Of a stretch of 64,000 bases of DNA, positions 23,168-32,379 are shown one piece after another; the stretch's first letter is position 1, and each line of letters begins with the position of its first letter. Position numbers and translations under genes: made by a program. This stretch comes from Actinomycetes bacterium (lineage in GTDB: Bacteria > Actinomycetota > Acidimicrobiia > Acidimicrobiales > Ilumatobacteraceae): positions 62,001 to 126,000 of the forward strand of contig JAKOUY010000037.1 of the NCBI GenBank assembly GCA_029782355.1, read 5' to 3'. The notes under the pieces were generated by a model. That model was not told the origin of the DNA. It worked only from the letters and a program-made list of their open reading frames with translations, and ran no database searches.

Positions 23168-24757
23168 GTGATCATCGAGGACGCACCGTTGCCCCCGACC
23201 ATCGGTCACGCCCTGCGCCACGCTGCGGCGCGCTTCGCCGATCAGCCCGCCGTCGTCGATCACGGGGCGGTGACCACCTTCGCCCAACTCGACGCGGACG
23301 TCGACCGGCTGGCAGCGGGGCTCGTCGCCGCCGGGTTGCAGCCGGGGGAGCGCGTCGCCCTGTGGGCCCCGAACAGCCCGGCGTGGATCGCCGCCTCCTT
23401 CGCGGTGTATCGCGCCGGCGGGGTGCTGGTGCCGATCTCGACTCGCTACGTCGGCCACGAGGCCGCCGACATCCTCCGTCGCAGCCGGGCCGCGGCGGTC
23501 CTGGTGGCCACGGACTTCGCCGCGTCGGACCCCGTCGGCATGCTGGCCGGCGAAGCCGGCCTCGACGATGTGCGCATGCGCCTGGTGATCAGCGGTCCGG
23601 TGCCGGACGGATGGCGGGCCTTGGACGGGTTGCCCAGCGACGCGGGTGCGGCGCGGGAGGTGCAACGGCGCCAGACCGCGGCCCGACCAGCGGACCTCTC
23701 CGACCTGATCTTCACCTCGGGCACCACCGGGCGGCCGAAGGGAGCGATGCTGCAGCACGGACCCAGCGTGCGCACCTACCACGAGTGGTCCGCCCGGGTC
23801 GGGTTGCGTGCCGGCGATCGCTACCTGGTCGTGTACCCCTTCTTCCACACGGCGGGGCTGAAGTCCGGGATCCTCGCCTGCGTCTTGCGCGGGGCGAGCA
23901 TCCATCCCCAGGCGGTGTTCGACGTGCCGGCGATGATGCGCCGGGTGGCCGCCGAGCGGATCACCATGCTGCCCGGCCCGCCGACCGTGTTCCAGACCCT
24001 GCTCGACCATCCCGACCGGGGCAGCTTCGACCTGTCCAGCGTGCGCAGCTCGATCACCGGCGCGGCGGTGGTGCCCGTGGAGGTCATCCGCCGGATGCGC
24101 GACGAGCTGGGCATCCCCGAGGTGGCCACCGGCTACGGGCTCACCGAGACCACCGGCACCGTCAGCGTGTGCCGCTGCGACGATCCGGCCGACGTGGTCG
24201 CCACCACGGTCGGTCGGCCGCTGCCCTGGCTGGAGGTGCGCGTCGTCGATGACGACGGTCGCCAGGTCCGTGCCGGCCAGGCCGGCGAGCTCCTGGTCCG
24301 CGGCGAGAACGTGATGGTGGGCTACTTCGACGACCCGGACGAGACCGCCGCGGCGTTCACCGCCGATGGGTTCTTGCGCACCGGCGACATCGGCCTGCTC
24401 GATGCCGACGGGCGGGTGCACATCACCGATCGCAAGAAGGACATGTTCATCGTCGGGGGGTTCAACGCCTACCCGGCCGAGATCGAGAGCCGGCTGCTCG
24501 AGCACCCGGACGTCGTCCAGGCCGCGGTGTTCGGCGTTCCCGACGCCCGACTCGGCGAGGTCGGCCACGCCGTGGTGCAGGTCCGCCCCGGTGGTGGGCT
24601 GACCGCCGACAACGTGAGCGAGGTCCTCGGCGCGTGGTGCCGGGAGCGGATGGCCAACTTCAAGGTGCCTCGCTCGTTCGGCGTGGTCGAGTCGATGCCG
24701 CTCAACGCCACCGGCAAGGTTGCCAAGGCCGAGCTCCGCACCCGCCAGGCCGGCTGA
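23168..24757 (+). CDS. AMP-dependent acyl-CoA synthetase (FadD3-like layout)
   Basis: A 529-residue ligase with LIFTSGTTGRPKGAML near residue 178, GYGLTETTG, FLRTGDIG, ITDRKKDMFIVGGFNAYPAEIE and NATGKVAK with the catalytic Lys. Motif quality is better than in the synthetases at 1257 and 6400, and the IVGGFNAYPAEIE hinge is of the fatty-acid/FadD3-like kind. It starts with GTG behind a leaderless-type hexamer. It is convergent with a P450 gene whose stop abuts its own with no gap. Confidence 0.9.
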   Translation: MIIEDAPLPPTIGHALRHAAARFADQPAVVDHGAVTTFAQLDADVDRLAAGLVAAGLQPGERVALWAPNSPAWIAASFAVYRAGGVLVPISTRYVGHEAADILRRSRAAAVLVATDFAASDPVGMLAGEAGLDDVRMRLVISGPVPDGWRALDGLPSDAGAAREVQRRQTAARPADLSDLIFTSGTTGRPKGAMLQHGPSVRTYHEWSARVGLRAGDRYLVVYPFFHTAGLKSGILACVLRGASIHPQAVFDVPAMMRRVAAERITMLPGPPTVFQTLLDHPDRGSFDLSSVRSSITGAAVVPVEVIRRMRDELGIPEVATGYGLTETTGTVSVCRCDDPADVVATTVGRPLPWLEVRVVDDDGRQVRAGQAGELLVRGENVMVGYFDDPDETAAAFTADGFLRTGDIGLLDADGRVHITDRKKDMFIVGGFNAYPAEIESRLLEHPDVVQAAVFGVPDARLGEVGHAVVQVRPGGGLTADNVSEVLGAWCRERMANFKVPRSFGVVESMPLNATGKVAKAELRTRQAG

Positions 24758-25939
24758 TCACGTCCAGGTGAGGTCGAGGCGCGGCGGCTTGCGGAAGATC
24801 AGCCCGCGCGGCGCGGTGCTGTCCGGGCCGAGGGCGACGCCCGGGAGGGCCTCGAGCACCGCGCCGACGGCCAGCTCGGTCTCCAGCCAGGCGAGGTAGA
24901 TGCCGATGCAGACGTGCGGGCCGGCGGCGAAGGCCAGCGCCCGTTGCAGGTTGGCGCGCCCGAGGTCGTAGCGGTCGGGGTCGGCGAATACGTCCGGGTC
25001 GCGGTTGGCGCCGGCGAGCGAGATCGAGACGGGGTCGCCGGCCAGGATCCGGGCCGAGCCGCCGGGCCAGTGCAGGTCGGTGTCCTCGGTGGCGTACCGG
25101 TCGACGGTGGCCGCGGCGGGCTCGAGGCGCAGCGACTCGCCGACGGCCGCAGTGACGTCGACCGGACCGGCCGTCCGCGCCTCGGAGCCCAGCAGGTACC
25201 ACAGGGCGTTGAGGATCATCGCCTCGGTGGTCTCGATGGCTCCGAACATGATCACCGCGGCGTTGGAGATCACCTCGGCCTCGCTCAGTCCCTGACCGGC
25301 GGCATCGCCGAGCAGCGATCCGGACCCCGCGGCCAACGATGGCGCCAGGGCCGCGGCCAGCTCGGTCATCGCTGCGGCGCCGGCTGGTGTGACCGCCCGA
25401 CCCTCGCCGACACCGGCCACCGAGTCGACGATCGCCCGGTACCACCCGAGCAGCTCGGCGACGATGCGCTCGTCGGCGCCGTCGAGGCCGAGGGCGGTGG
25501 CGATGGTCGAGGCCGCGAGGGGCCCGGCCAGCGCCGCACCCGCATCGGGGCAGCGCCGGGCACCGGCGTCGGTGATCGAGTCCAGCAGCCCGCGCAGGCG
25601 CGCGGCGATCGGCTGGGCGAAGCGGTGGCGCACTGCCCGGGGATAGAAGCTGGCGGTGAACGGCTGGCGGTGGCGGCGGTGCTCCTCGCCGTCCAGCGAC
25701 AGCATGCTGGGTCCGACGACCTGAGCGGTCGAGAACCGCGGGTCGTCCACCGTGAAGCGCTGAGGGTCGTGCAGCACCTGCAGCGCCAGACGATGACCGG
25801 TCACCAGCCACGCGCCGAGCGCCGGCACCCAGGCCACGGGGCGGGTGGCGCGCAGTGCGGCGAGATGTGGGTGCGGATCGTCGATCAGCTCGGCGATCGT
25901 CGGATGGCCGACCACCGATCCTGGCTGCTCGGCGGTCAC
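24758..25939 (-). CDS. cytochrome P450
   Basis: A 393-residue P450 with FAAGPHVCIG (Cys344 heme ligand), the K-helix ExxR in AVGESLRLEP and the I-helix FGAIETTEAM, in which Ala replaces the usual Gly. The GTG start overlaps the stop of the upstream synthetase (GTGA, 25936-25939), so oxygenation and CoA activation are again coupled, as in the 6400-8996 operon. It is distinct from the P450 at 18231 (low similarity outside the motifs). The substrate is not known. Confidence 0.88.
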   Translation of the reverse strand: MTAEQPGSVVGHPTIAELIDDPHPHLAALRATRPVAWVPALGAWLVTGHRLALQVLHDPQRFTVDDPRFSTAQVVGPSMLSLDGEEHRRHRQPFTASFYPRAVRHRFAQPIAARLRGLLDSITDAGARRCPDAGAALAGPLAASTIATALGLDGADERIVAELLGWYRAIVDSVAGVGEGRAVTPAGAAAMTELAAALAPSLAAGSGSLLGDAAGQGLSEAEVISNAAVIMFGAIETTEAMILNALWYLLGSEARTAGPVDVTAAVGESLRLEPAAATVDRYATEDTDLHWPGGSARILAGDPVSISLAGANRDPDVFADPDRYDLGRANLQRALAFAAGPHVCIGIYLAWLETELAVGAVLEALPGVALGPDSTAPRGLIFRKPPRLDLTWT

Positions 25940-27501
25940 GACGGCCTCGCGCCGGGCGCTGCTGGTCCGGCCAGCAGCCGGGCGCGCAGGTCGGCCTTGG
26001 CCACCTTGCCCAGACCGCTGCGCGGGAGCCGGTCGGTGACCACCACCTGCTCGGGCCACTTGTAGCGGGCCAAGCCCGCCGCCCGGCAATGGGCCGTCAG
26101 CCCGTCGAGGGTGACCTCGGCACCGGCGCCCGGGACGACCACGGCGCACAGCCGCTCACCGGTCCGCTGGTCGGGCAGCCCGACGCAGGACACCTCGGCG
26201 ACGCCCGGGCACGAGGCCAGGACGCCCTCCACCTCGCTGGCCGAGATGTTCTCGGCGTTGCGCACGATCACGTCCTTGAGCCGGCCGGTGATCTGCACGG
26301 CTCCGTTGGCCCACTGGACCCCCAGGTCGCCGGTGCGGAAGAACCCGTCCTCGGTGAACGCCCCGGCCTGCTCGGCGGGGTCGGCGTAGCCGAGGAAGCA
26401 CTGCGGGCCGCGCAGCACCAGTTCGCCCGGTTGGCCGGCGTCGACGGGTGCGCCGGCGGGGTCGCGCACCCCGAGCTCGACACCGTCGACCGGGCGGCCC
26501 TCGGTGAGCGCCAGCGTGTCGCGGTCGTCGCCGATGGCCGTGAAGGTGGCCAGGGGGAACTCGGTCAGCCCCCAGCTGGAGATCACCCCGGCGCCGCCCA
26601 GCGTGGCCCGGACCTCGTCGTGCAGCCCGGCGGCCTTCGCCGCCCCACCGCTGACGCACACCCGCAATCGGGGGAACAGTGGGCGGCGCGGCTCGGCCCG
26701 CTGGGCGGCCAGGTAGGCGTGCAGGAACGGGGCCGCCGAACCCAGGACGGTCGCCCCGTGGGCGCTCGCCAGCCGTGGGCCGGTCTGCGGATCGAAGCCG
26801 TCCAGGAGCACCAGCGTGTAGCCGGCCGTCAACGCCGCGGCCAGCATGAGCAGCCCGCCGATGTGCGCCAGCGGGAAGGCGATCGGGTAGACGTCACCGG
26901 GTCCGGCGGCACTGGCTCGCAGCCAGCCGGGGCAGGCCGCCAGGGCACTGTCGTCGCTGTGCCACACGCCCTTCGGGTTGGCCGAGGTTCCCGACGTGGC
27001 GTACAGCCAGCGCCGGGCCGAGCCCTCGCCGTTCGGCGGGGTCAGCCCGGCCGGGTCGGCGGTCGGCAGGGCGACACCGTCCGGCGCGGCCGACCGGTGG
27101 TCGCAGACGATCACCTGGGCGCCGAGCTCCGCAGCGAGGCGCGACCCCGGGCTCAGCAGATCGACGCCTCGCCACGACGGGTCGATCACCACGGTCGTCG
27201 CCGATCCGAGGGCGGTGAGGTAGCTCACCTCGCGTTCGCCCAGTGACGGCATCAGCGGTTGCTGGACGGCGTCGAGCCGGCCCAGGGCGGCCATCAACAC
27301 GGCGGTCTCGATGCTGGTGGGCAGCTGCCAGGCGACCACCTGCCCAGCGCCGACGCCACCAGCCGCCAGGCCGGCCGCCACCCGTTCGGCGACCTCGGCG
27401 AATCGGGCGGCGGTCAGCGCCCGACCGCGCTCGTCGGCCACCACCACCGTGTCGGGGTGTCGCGCCGCGGCCTCGGCGACCACCCGCCACCACGTCCTCA
27501 T
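25936..27501 (-). CDS. AMP-dependent acyl-CoA synthetase
   Basis: A 521-residue ANL ligase with [15 protein letters not shown] near residue 146, [43 protein letters not shown] and [11 protein letters not shown]. The P-loop S-G-T-S-A-N-P-K-G is slightly divergent. The start at 27501 is preferred because homology begins at [10 protein letters not shown], but an ATG 24 bases upstream is also possible; neither has a strong ribosome site. It forms a two-gene operon with the P450. Confidence 0.87.
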   Translation of the reverse strand: MRTWWRVVAEAAARHPDTVVVADERGRALTAARFAEVAERVAAGLAAGGVGAGQVVAWQLPTSIETAVLMAALGRLDAVQQPLMPSLGEREVSYLTALGSATTVVIDPSWRGVDLLSPGSRLAAELGAQVIVCDHRSAAPDGVALPTADPAGLTPPNGEGSARRWLYATSGTSANPKGVWHSDDSALAACPGWLRASAAGPGDVYPIAFPLAHIGGLLMLAAALTAGYTLVLLDGFDPQTGPRLASAHGATVLGSAAPFLHAYLAAQRAEPRRPLFPRLRVCVSGGAAKAAGLHDEVRATLGGAGVISSWGLTEFPLATFTAIGDDRDTLALTEGRPVDGVELGVRDPAGAPVDAGQPGELVLRGPQCFLGYADPAEQAGAFTEDGFFRTGDLGVQWANGAVQITGRLKDVIVRNAENISASEVEGVLASCPGVAEVSCVGLPDQRTGERLCAVVVPGAGAEVTLDGLTAHCRAAGLARYKWPEQVVVTDRLPRSGLGKVAKADLRARLLAGPAAPGARPS

Positions 27502-27553
27502 CGGGCCATGTTCGCACCCGGACATCCACCCGGCCGATCCCGGTGGAACCGGA

Positions 27554-27559
27554 TACCCT
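27554..27559 (+). promoter_or_regulatory. -10-like hexamer TACCCT, leaderless-type
   Basis: TACCCT ends 7 bases before the GTG at 27567. The intervening bases GCGGAGG resemble a ribosome site but are too close to the start to work as one if transcription begins there. Confidence 0.45.
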
Positions 27560-27566
27560 GCGGAGG

Positions 27567-27893
27567 GTGACTGCCGCCGACGAGAAGCTGCCGATCAAGA
27601 TGCTTGCCGGCCGTCTGTTGGTCCGCATCCCCGACAAGGACGCCGAGCGGCGGTCGTCGGGCGGCATCCTCATCCCGGCCACGGCCCAGATCTCCAAGCG
27701 ACTGGTGTGGGCCGAGGTGGTCGCGCTCGGCCAGAACGTGCGCAGCGCCGAGGTCGGCGACCGGGTGCTGTTCAGCCCGGAGGATCGCTACGAGGTCGAG
27801 GTCGGCGGCAGCGACTACATCATGTTGCGCGAGCGCGACCTGCACGCCGTGGCCGCCTCGCGCATCGAGGCCAGCACCGGGCTGTACCTGTGA
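27567..27893 (+). CDS. GroES-like co-chaperonin family protein
   Basis: A 108-residue protein with the Cpn10 pattern: [28 protein letters not shown] (beta barrel and mobile loop), [29 protein letters not shown] and [12 protein letters not shown]. It resembles GroES but has an 11-residue C-terminal tail ([12 protein letters not shown]), lacks the usual DRV near the start, and has no groEL beside it. It overlaps hisI (GTGA), so it is translated with histidine and tryptophan genes. It may be a secondary Cpn10 paralogue; whether it binds GroEL is unknown. Confidence 0.75.
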   Translation: MTAADEKLPIKMLAGRLLVRIPDKDAERRSSGGILIPATAQISKRLVWAEVVALGQNVRSAEVGDRVLFSPEDRYEVEVGGSDYIMLRERDLHAVAASRIEASTGLYL

Positions 27894-28249
27894 GCGCACG
27901 GCTGACCGCCGCTGACCCGGCGCTGCTCGAGGCGCTGACGTTCGGGGCCGATGGGCTGATTCCGGCGATCGCCCAGGACGCCACCACCGGCGAGGTGCTG
28001 ATGATGGCGTGGATGAACCGGGAGACGCTGGCGATGACCCTCGCCGAGGGGCGGATGGTCTACTGGAGCCGCAGCCGCCAGGAGGTGTGGCGCAAGGGCG
28101 ACACCAGCGGCGACCGCCAGTTGGTGCGCGAGGCGTGGGTCGACTGCGACGCCGACGTGCTGCTGTTCCGGGTCGACCAGGAGGGTGCAGGGGCGTGCCA
28201 CACCGGAGCCCGGTCGTGCTTCTTCCGCCGCCTCGACGCACCGGCGTGA
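27890..28249 (+). CDS. hisI: phosphoribosyl-AMP cyclohydrolase
   Basis: A 119-residue protein catalysing the third step of histidine biosynthesis, opening the adenine ring of PR-AMP. Diagnostic residues are present: [31 protein letters not shown], the Mg/Zn site [11 protein letters not shown] and the Cys/His site [12 protein letters not shown]. Length is normal for the monofunctional enzyme (no HisE domain). The GTG start overlaps the GroES-like stop. trpE follows after 34 bases, so histidine and tryptophan genes are in one transcription unit. Confidence 0.95.
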   Translation: MSARLTAADPALLEALTFGADGLIPAIAQDATTGEVLMMAWMNRETLAMTLAEGRMVYWSRSRQEVWRKGDTSGDRQLVREAWVDCDADVLLFRVDQEGAGACHTGARSCFFRRLDAPA

Positions 28250-28283
28250 CATCCGGCCGCCCACCGCGCCCCGGGACCCGGCG

Positions 28284-29816
28284 ATGACCGAGCTGGCGAT
28301 CTCCTTCGAGCGCTTCGCCGAGCTGGCCGGCCACTACACGGTCGTGCCGGTGTGGACCGAGCTGCTCGCCGACCTGGAGACGCCCGTGGCGGCCTTCGCC
28401 AAGCTGGTGGGCGACGGCGAGGGCTTCCTGCTCGAGTCCGTCGAGCACGGCGAGCGGTGGGCCCGGTACAGCTTCGTCGGCCGCTCGCCCTCGGCGCAGC
28501 TCGAGCTGCGCGGCGCCGAGCTGCGCGCCACCGGCTCGCTGCCCGCCGACGTGCCCACCGATCGCGGCATACTCGCCGCCCTCGACCATCTGGTGCACGT
28601 CTACCGAGCGCCGGTCCTGGCCGACCTGCCGCCGTTGCAGGGCGGGCTGATCGGCTTCCTCGGGTATGACGTGGTCCGCGAGATCGAGCACCTCCCGGAC
28701 GTGCCGCCGGATCATCGGGAGCTGCCCGACGCGGTGATGAGCGTCATCGGCTCGCTGGCGGCGTTCGACCACTGGCGCCAGCGGGTCTACCTGATCGAGA
28801 GCGTCCAGACCCTCGGCCTGAGCGGCGACCGGCTTCGCCAGGCCTACGACGCCGCGGCGACGCGGGTGGCTGCGGCCGTCGCCGACCTCGCCCGGCCGCT
28901 GGCCTACGTGCCGGTCGGTCCGCCGGTGGCGGGGGAGCGCCTGCCCGAGGTGGCCAGCTCGATGGGCGGCGGCTCCTACCAGCGGGCGGTCCGAGCGGCC
29001 AAGGAGCACATCGTCGCCGGCGACATCTTCCAGGTCGTCCTGGCCCAGCGCTACGACCTGAGCACCGAGGAACTGGGCGCCGACCCGTTCGACGTCTACC
29101 GGGTGCTGCGCCAGGTCAACCCGAGCCCGTACATGTACTTCGTCCGCCACCCGGACGTCACCATCGTCGGCAGCTCGCCGGAGCCGATGGTCCAGGTGGT
29201 GGGGCCGCGGGTGATCAGCCGGCCGATCGCCGGGACCCGCCGTCGGGGACGCGACGACGACCACGACCGCCGCCTGGCCGGTGAGCTGCGCGAGAACCCG
29301 AAAGAGGTGGCCGAGCACGTCATGCTGGTCGACCTGGCCCGCAACGACGTCGGCCGAGTGGCCCGCTTCGGCACGGTGCACGTCGACGAGCTGATGTCCC
29401 TGGAGCGCTACAGCCACGTCATGCACCTGACCTCGCAGGTCAGCGGCGAGCTGCGTGACGGCCTGACGCCGATCGACGTGCTGCGCGCCACGCTGCCCGC
29501 GGGCACGGTGAGTGGGGCCCCGAAGGTTCGGGCGATGGAGATCATCGACCGGCTCGAGCCGGTCAAGCGTGGCCCGTATGCCGGCGTGGTCGGCTACATC
29601 GACTTCAGCGGCAACCTGGACACCGCCATCGCCATCCGGACGATGTTCGTCGGTAGCCACGGGGCCTCGTTCCAAGCCGGTGCCGGCATCGTGGCCGACT
29701 CCGATCCCGACGACGAGGACCTGGAGTGCGCCAACAAGGCCGCGGCCCTGCTGGCGGCCATCCCGGCCGCCCGGCGGATGACCGCCGCCCGCCGCCAGTC
29801 CGACACCCCCGCCTGA
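28284..29816 (+). CDS. trpE: anthranilate synthase component I
   Basis: A 510-residue chorismate-utilising enzyme making anthranilate from chorismate with ammonia from TrpG. The N-terminal half has the tryptophan-feedback type LLESVEHGERWARYSFVG. The C-terminal catalytic domain has ILAGDIFQVVLAQR (here HIVAGDIFQ), RQVNPSPYMYF, GSSPEPMVQV, PIAGTRRRG, ENPKEVAEHVMLVDLARND and YAGVVGYIDFSGNLDTAIAIRT. This is a full-length TrpE; PabB is less likely given the N-terminal region. No trpG or other trp gene follows within the window. Confidence 0.93.
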   Translation: MTELAISFERFAELAGHYTVVPVWTELLADLETPVAAFAKLVGDGEGFLLESVEHGERWARYSFVGRSPSAQLELRGAELRATGSLPADVPTDRGILAALDHLVHVYRAPVLADLPPLQGGLIGFLGYDVVREIEHLPDVPPDHRELPDAVMSVIGSLAAFDHWRQRVYLIESVQTLGLSGDRLRQAYDAAATRVAAAVADLARPLAYVPVGPPVAGERLPEVASSMGGGSYQRAVRAAKEHIVAGDIFQVVLAQRYDLSTEELGADPFDVYRVLRQVNPSPYMYFVRHPDVTIVGSSPEPMVQVVGPRVISRPIAGTRRRGRDDDHDRRLAGELRENPKEVAEHVMLVDLARNDVGRVARFGTVHVDELMSLERYSHVMHLTSQVSGELRDGLTPIDVLRATLPAGTVSGAPKVRAMEIIDRLEPVKRGPYAGVVGYIDFSGNLDTAIAIRTMFVGSHGASFQAGAGIVADSDPDDEDLECANKAAALLAAIPAARRMTAARRQSDTPA

Positions 29817-29843
29817 CCCGCCCCGGCAGCGGGCGCCGGCTCG

Positions 29844-30392
29844 TCAGCGGAGCAGGCCGACCAGCAGCAGGATCGTGCCGACGACGCCGGCGGCAAGCGT
29901 GCCGAGCACGGCGACGGCCACCAGTCCAGGGACGGCGGTGAGGGCGCGCACGCCGGCGAACAGGGCCGGGAGCTCGGCCCGGCGTTGCGTCAGCAGGCTC
30001 CGCAGCTCACCGAGCGACTTGGCGTGCTGGGCCAGCGGGGCGCCGGAGTCATGGTCGATCAGCGGGCCGGCGGCCTGGCGGCTGGTGCGCAGCAGGGTGG
30101 CCACGTCGCCGGCGAGACGGGGCACGGCGTGGGCAGCGCGCAGGATCAGCCACCGGCCGCCGGCGGCGGCCAGGACGGGGATCAGGCACAGCACCCCGCC
30201 GAGCACGATCCAGGCGCCGTGGCTGCGGCGGAACACCCACCATCCGGTCAGGAAGGTGGCCACGGCGACGACCGCGGTGCCGACGACGATCCCGAGGGTC
30301 AGCGAGCGCAGCCGGGCGAGGGTGGCGCCGACCCGGCTCGTGGCCTGGGCGGCCATCCGCTCGACGCGATCAGGGGTCGCCGGTGAAGCCAT
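29844..30392 (-). CDS. small integral membrane protein, function unknown
   Basis: A 182-residue protein with three predicted membrane spans: about residues 31-50 (TLGIVVGTAVVAVATFLTGW), 61-78 (WIVLGGVLCLIPVLAAAG) and 152-181 (TAVPGLVAVAVLGTLAAGVVG onward). Between the second and third is a soluble stretch with helical character. The ATG at 30392 is chosen because the region upstream belongs to the divergent YgfZ-like gene 25 bases away. It is convergent with trpE. I do not recognise the family. Confidence 0.65.
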   Translation of the reverse strand: MASPATPDRVERMAAQATSRVGATLARLRSLTLGIVVGTAVVAVATFLTGWWVFRRSHGAWIVLGGVLCLIPVLAAAGGRWLILRAAHAVPRLAGDVATLLRTSRQAAGPLIDHDSGAPLAQHAKSLGELRSLLTQRRAELPALFAGVRALTAVPGLVAVAVLGTLAAGVVGTILLLVGLLR

Positions 30393-30417
30393 CGCAGCAG
30401 TGTGCCAGACTCGGCCG

Positions 30418-31104
30418 ATGGCGCCACCGCCTCCAGCCGCCGAGCGACCGTGGCTGCGCCAGCCGCGCGACGCGGTCGTCGTGGACGGTCCGGGCGCGGC
30501 GAGGTACCTGCAGTCCCAGTCGTCCCAGGATCTCGCCGAGCTCGCCGTCGGCCAGGCGACATGGACGTTCCTGCTCGACCCCACGGGCAAGGTGGTGGCG
30601 CTGGCCCGGGTGGCGCGCCACGCCGACCAGCGCTTCGTCCTCGACACCGATGCCGGGTTCGGCGAGGTGCTCGAAGCCCGCCTCCGCCGGTTCATGATCC
30701 GGGTCGACGCCACGCTCACCCGCCAGGCGATCGACGGGAAGCCGGGGGCCGGCGAGGCCGAGCGCCTCGAGTCGCGCTGGCCGCGGATGGGCGCCGAGAT
30801 CGTGCCCGGCGAGACGATCCCGGCGGAGACCGGGGTGGTCGCCGAGGCGGTGAGCTTCACCAAGGGCTGCTATCCCGGTCAGGAGCTGGTCGAGCGGATG
30901 GACGCCCGTGGCGCGGTCGCTCGCCGCCACCTGGACGTCATCGACGTTTCCGAGGGCGCCGCGCCCGGCGACGTGGTCCAGACGGCGCCCGGTCCGGTGA
31001 CGTTGACCAGCGTGGTCGGCCGCCGCGGCCTCGGCTGGCGCGCCAGGCGAACGTCCGAGCCCGGACCGCCCGGGTCGCTCAGCGGGACAGCAGCGGGTCG
31101 TTGA
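30418..31104 (+). CDS. ygfZ: YgfZ/GcvT-like folate-binding Fe-S maturation protein
   Basis: A 228-residue protein of the YgfZ family, which binds tetrahydrofolate and helps build or repair certain Fe-S enzymes. The diagnostic C-terminal motif is FTKGCYPGQELVERMDARG (K-G-C-Y-x-G-Q-E with the conserved Cys). The N-terminal half has the aminomethyltransferase-like pattern GPGAARYLQSQSSQDL...TWTFLLDPTGKVVALARV. It is shorter than many homologues: the middle domain is compressed. A weak -10-like CAGACT lies 6 bases before the ATG. The last 26 bases overlap the convergent protease gene. Confidence 0.83.
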   Translation: MAPPPPAAERPWLRQPRDAVVVDGPGAARYLQSQSSQDLAELAVGQATWTFLLDPTGKVVALARVARHADQRFVLDTDAGFGEVLEARLRRFMIRVDATLTRQAIDGKPGAGEAERLESRWPRMGAEIVPGETIPAETGVVAEAVSFTKGCYPGQELVERMDARGAVARRHLDVIDVSEGAAPGDVVQTAPGPVTLTSVVGRRGLGWRARRTSEPGPPGSLSGTAAGR

Positions 31105-32284
31105 GGTAGCCGGCGAGCTCGGGGGTCGAGGCCGCGGCAGCGCGGATCGCCGCGCCCTCCTGGCTGTCGAGCGCCGTGCGCAGCCATGCCGTCGCCGTCG
31201 AGCGGTCACCCAGTGCGGCTGCGGCGCGGGCCACCAGGAGCGCCAGGGCCGGCTGGCGGTGCGACTCGTAGCACGACGCCGCGTAGCGTGCCGCGTCCTC
31301 GTACCGGCCGAGCTGGTGGAGGATCGACGCCAGCACCAGCTCGGACCGTTCATTGCCCGACGGGTACGGGCGCTCGAGCAGGTCGACCAGCGCACCCACC
31401 TCGGCGGAGGCCTGGGGAGGGGGCGGCCACCACACCGCGTTGGACGGGCGGCGCAGGTCGGCCTCGATCACCTGGCGAGCCAGGTCGAGGTGCCCGCTGC
31501 GCCGGTGCAGCGACGCCAGGTACCACGGCGACGGTTGGGCGCCGGGCCCGAACCCGTCCAGTGCGCCGCTGCGCCACGCCTCGGCCTCGGCCGACGAGAC
31601 GGTGAGCATCGACTGCTGGTGGCGATCACGCTCGCCGCGGGCTCGCTCGCTGCCCAGCATCTGCAGCTGGAACAGCAGCGGGAGCACGACGAAGATCGGG
31701 CTGATCCGTACGTCGGTGGCCAGGGTGAGCACGGCGTAGCCGACCACCGTCAGGGCGATGCTGCTGTACAGCGTGAGGCGCGGCCCACGAGTGGGGCCGG
31801 CCACGCGGGTCAGGACCGCCTCGACGACGTGGCCGCCGTCGAGGGGCAGGACCGGCAGCAGGTTGAGCAGGGCGATCACCGGACCGGCGAACCACAGGGT
31901 CTGCTGGGGGATCGACCACCCGGCGTGGTCGAGGTCGGCCGGGTTGACCCCCCACGCAACGAGGGCGCCGACGCCGACGGCGAACTGGGCGAGCGGGCCG
32001 GCCAGGGAGATGCCGGCGTTCTGCCACCACGCCAGCGGGTGGGTCGGGGCGAACGAGGCGTAGCCGGCCAGGAAGTCGAGGGTGATCTCGGCCCGCGCCC
32101 CGGTGGCCCGGGCAGCCAGGGCGTGGCCGAGCTCGTGGACCAGCAGCAGCACGGTGAGGAACAGGGCGAACCACGCTCCGGTCTCCACGCCGTTGATCGC
32201 CATGACGGTGGCCAGGAACACCAGGAACCCGGTGCGCACGTGGACCGGAAACCCGAACAGCCGGAACGCCGGTCCTGAGGCCAT
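31079..32284 (-). CDS. M50 family zinc metalloprotease with C-terminal helical-repeat region
   Basis: A 401-residue membrane protease of the site-2 type. The zinc motif HELGH (His50, Glu51, His54) sits in a membrane span, and the third ligand lies in LLPVLPLDGGH near residue 145. There are about five or six hydrophobic segments to residue 215, then a cytosolic alpha-helical half (HQQSMLTVSSAEAEAW onward, with SPWYLASLHRRSGHLDLARQVIEADL) resembling TPR-like repeats. The start at 32284 has a TANNNT hexamer 6 bases upstream and is preferred over an ATG 69 bases earlier. A role in intramembrane cleavage of a regulatory protein is possible; the target is unknown. Confidence 0.85.
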   Translation of the reverse strand: MASGPAFRLFGFPVHVRTGFLVFLATVMAINGVETGAWFALFLTVLLLVHELGHALAARATGARAEITLDFLAGYASFAPTHPLAWWQNAGISLAGPLAQFAVGVGALVAWGVNPADLDHAGWSIPQQTLWFAGPVIALLNLLPVLPLDGGHVVEAVLTRVAGPTRGPRLTLYSSIALTVVGYAVLTLATDVRISPIFVVLPLLFQLQMLGSERARGERDRHQQSMLTVSSAEAEAWRSGALDGFGPGAQPSPWYLASLHRRSGHLDLARQVIEADLRRPSNAVWWPPPPQASAEVGALVDLLERPYPSGNERSELVLASILHQLGRYEDAARYAASCYESHRQPALALLVARAAAALGDRSTATAWLRTALDSQEGAAIRAAAASTPELAGYLNDPLLSR

Positions 32285-32290
32285 CCCGTC

Positions 32291-32296
32291 ACGATA
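32291..32296 (-). promoter_or_regulatory. -10-like hexamer TATCGT for the M50 protease
   Basis: On the minus strand TATCGT is followed by 6 bases and the ATG at 32284, with no Shine-Dalgarno. Confidence 0.5.
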
Positions 32297-32367
32297 GGGG
32301 CGGTCCGGGAGCCCTCGCTCGCGGCCCGGGGCGGGCAGCGCACCATGGTTCACCAGGGCCGACTCCG

Positions 32368-32373
32368 TAGACT
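32368..32373 (+). promoter_or_regulatory. -10-like hexamer TAGACT for ppdK
   Basis: TAGACT is followed by 6 bases and the GTG at 32380. It is divergent from the M50 promoter within the same 95-base gap. Confidence 0.5.
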
Positions 32374-32379
32374 CGCCTC

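Noticed and set aside
1-27500. KstR-type operators, which would prove steroid regulation
   Set aside because: I looked for TNNAAC-GTTNNA type palindromes in the divergent gaps and saw none; the sites found are of a different kind.
27498-29675. 725-codon open frame on the minus strand opposite hisI and trpE
   Set aside because: Both sense genes are certain; the antisense product has the composition bias of a shadow frame and no domain.
30393-30417. Leaderless-type promoters for 30392 (minus) and 30418 (plus)
   Set aside because: The hexamers at the right distance are CACACT and CAGACT, which lack the first T of TANNNT; too weak to list.
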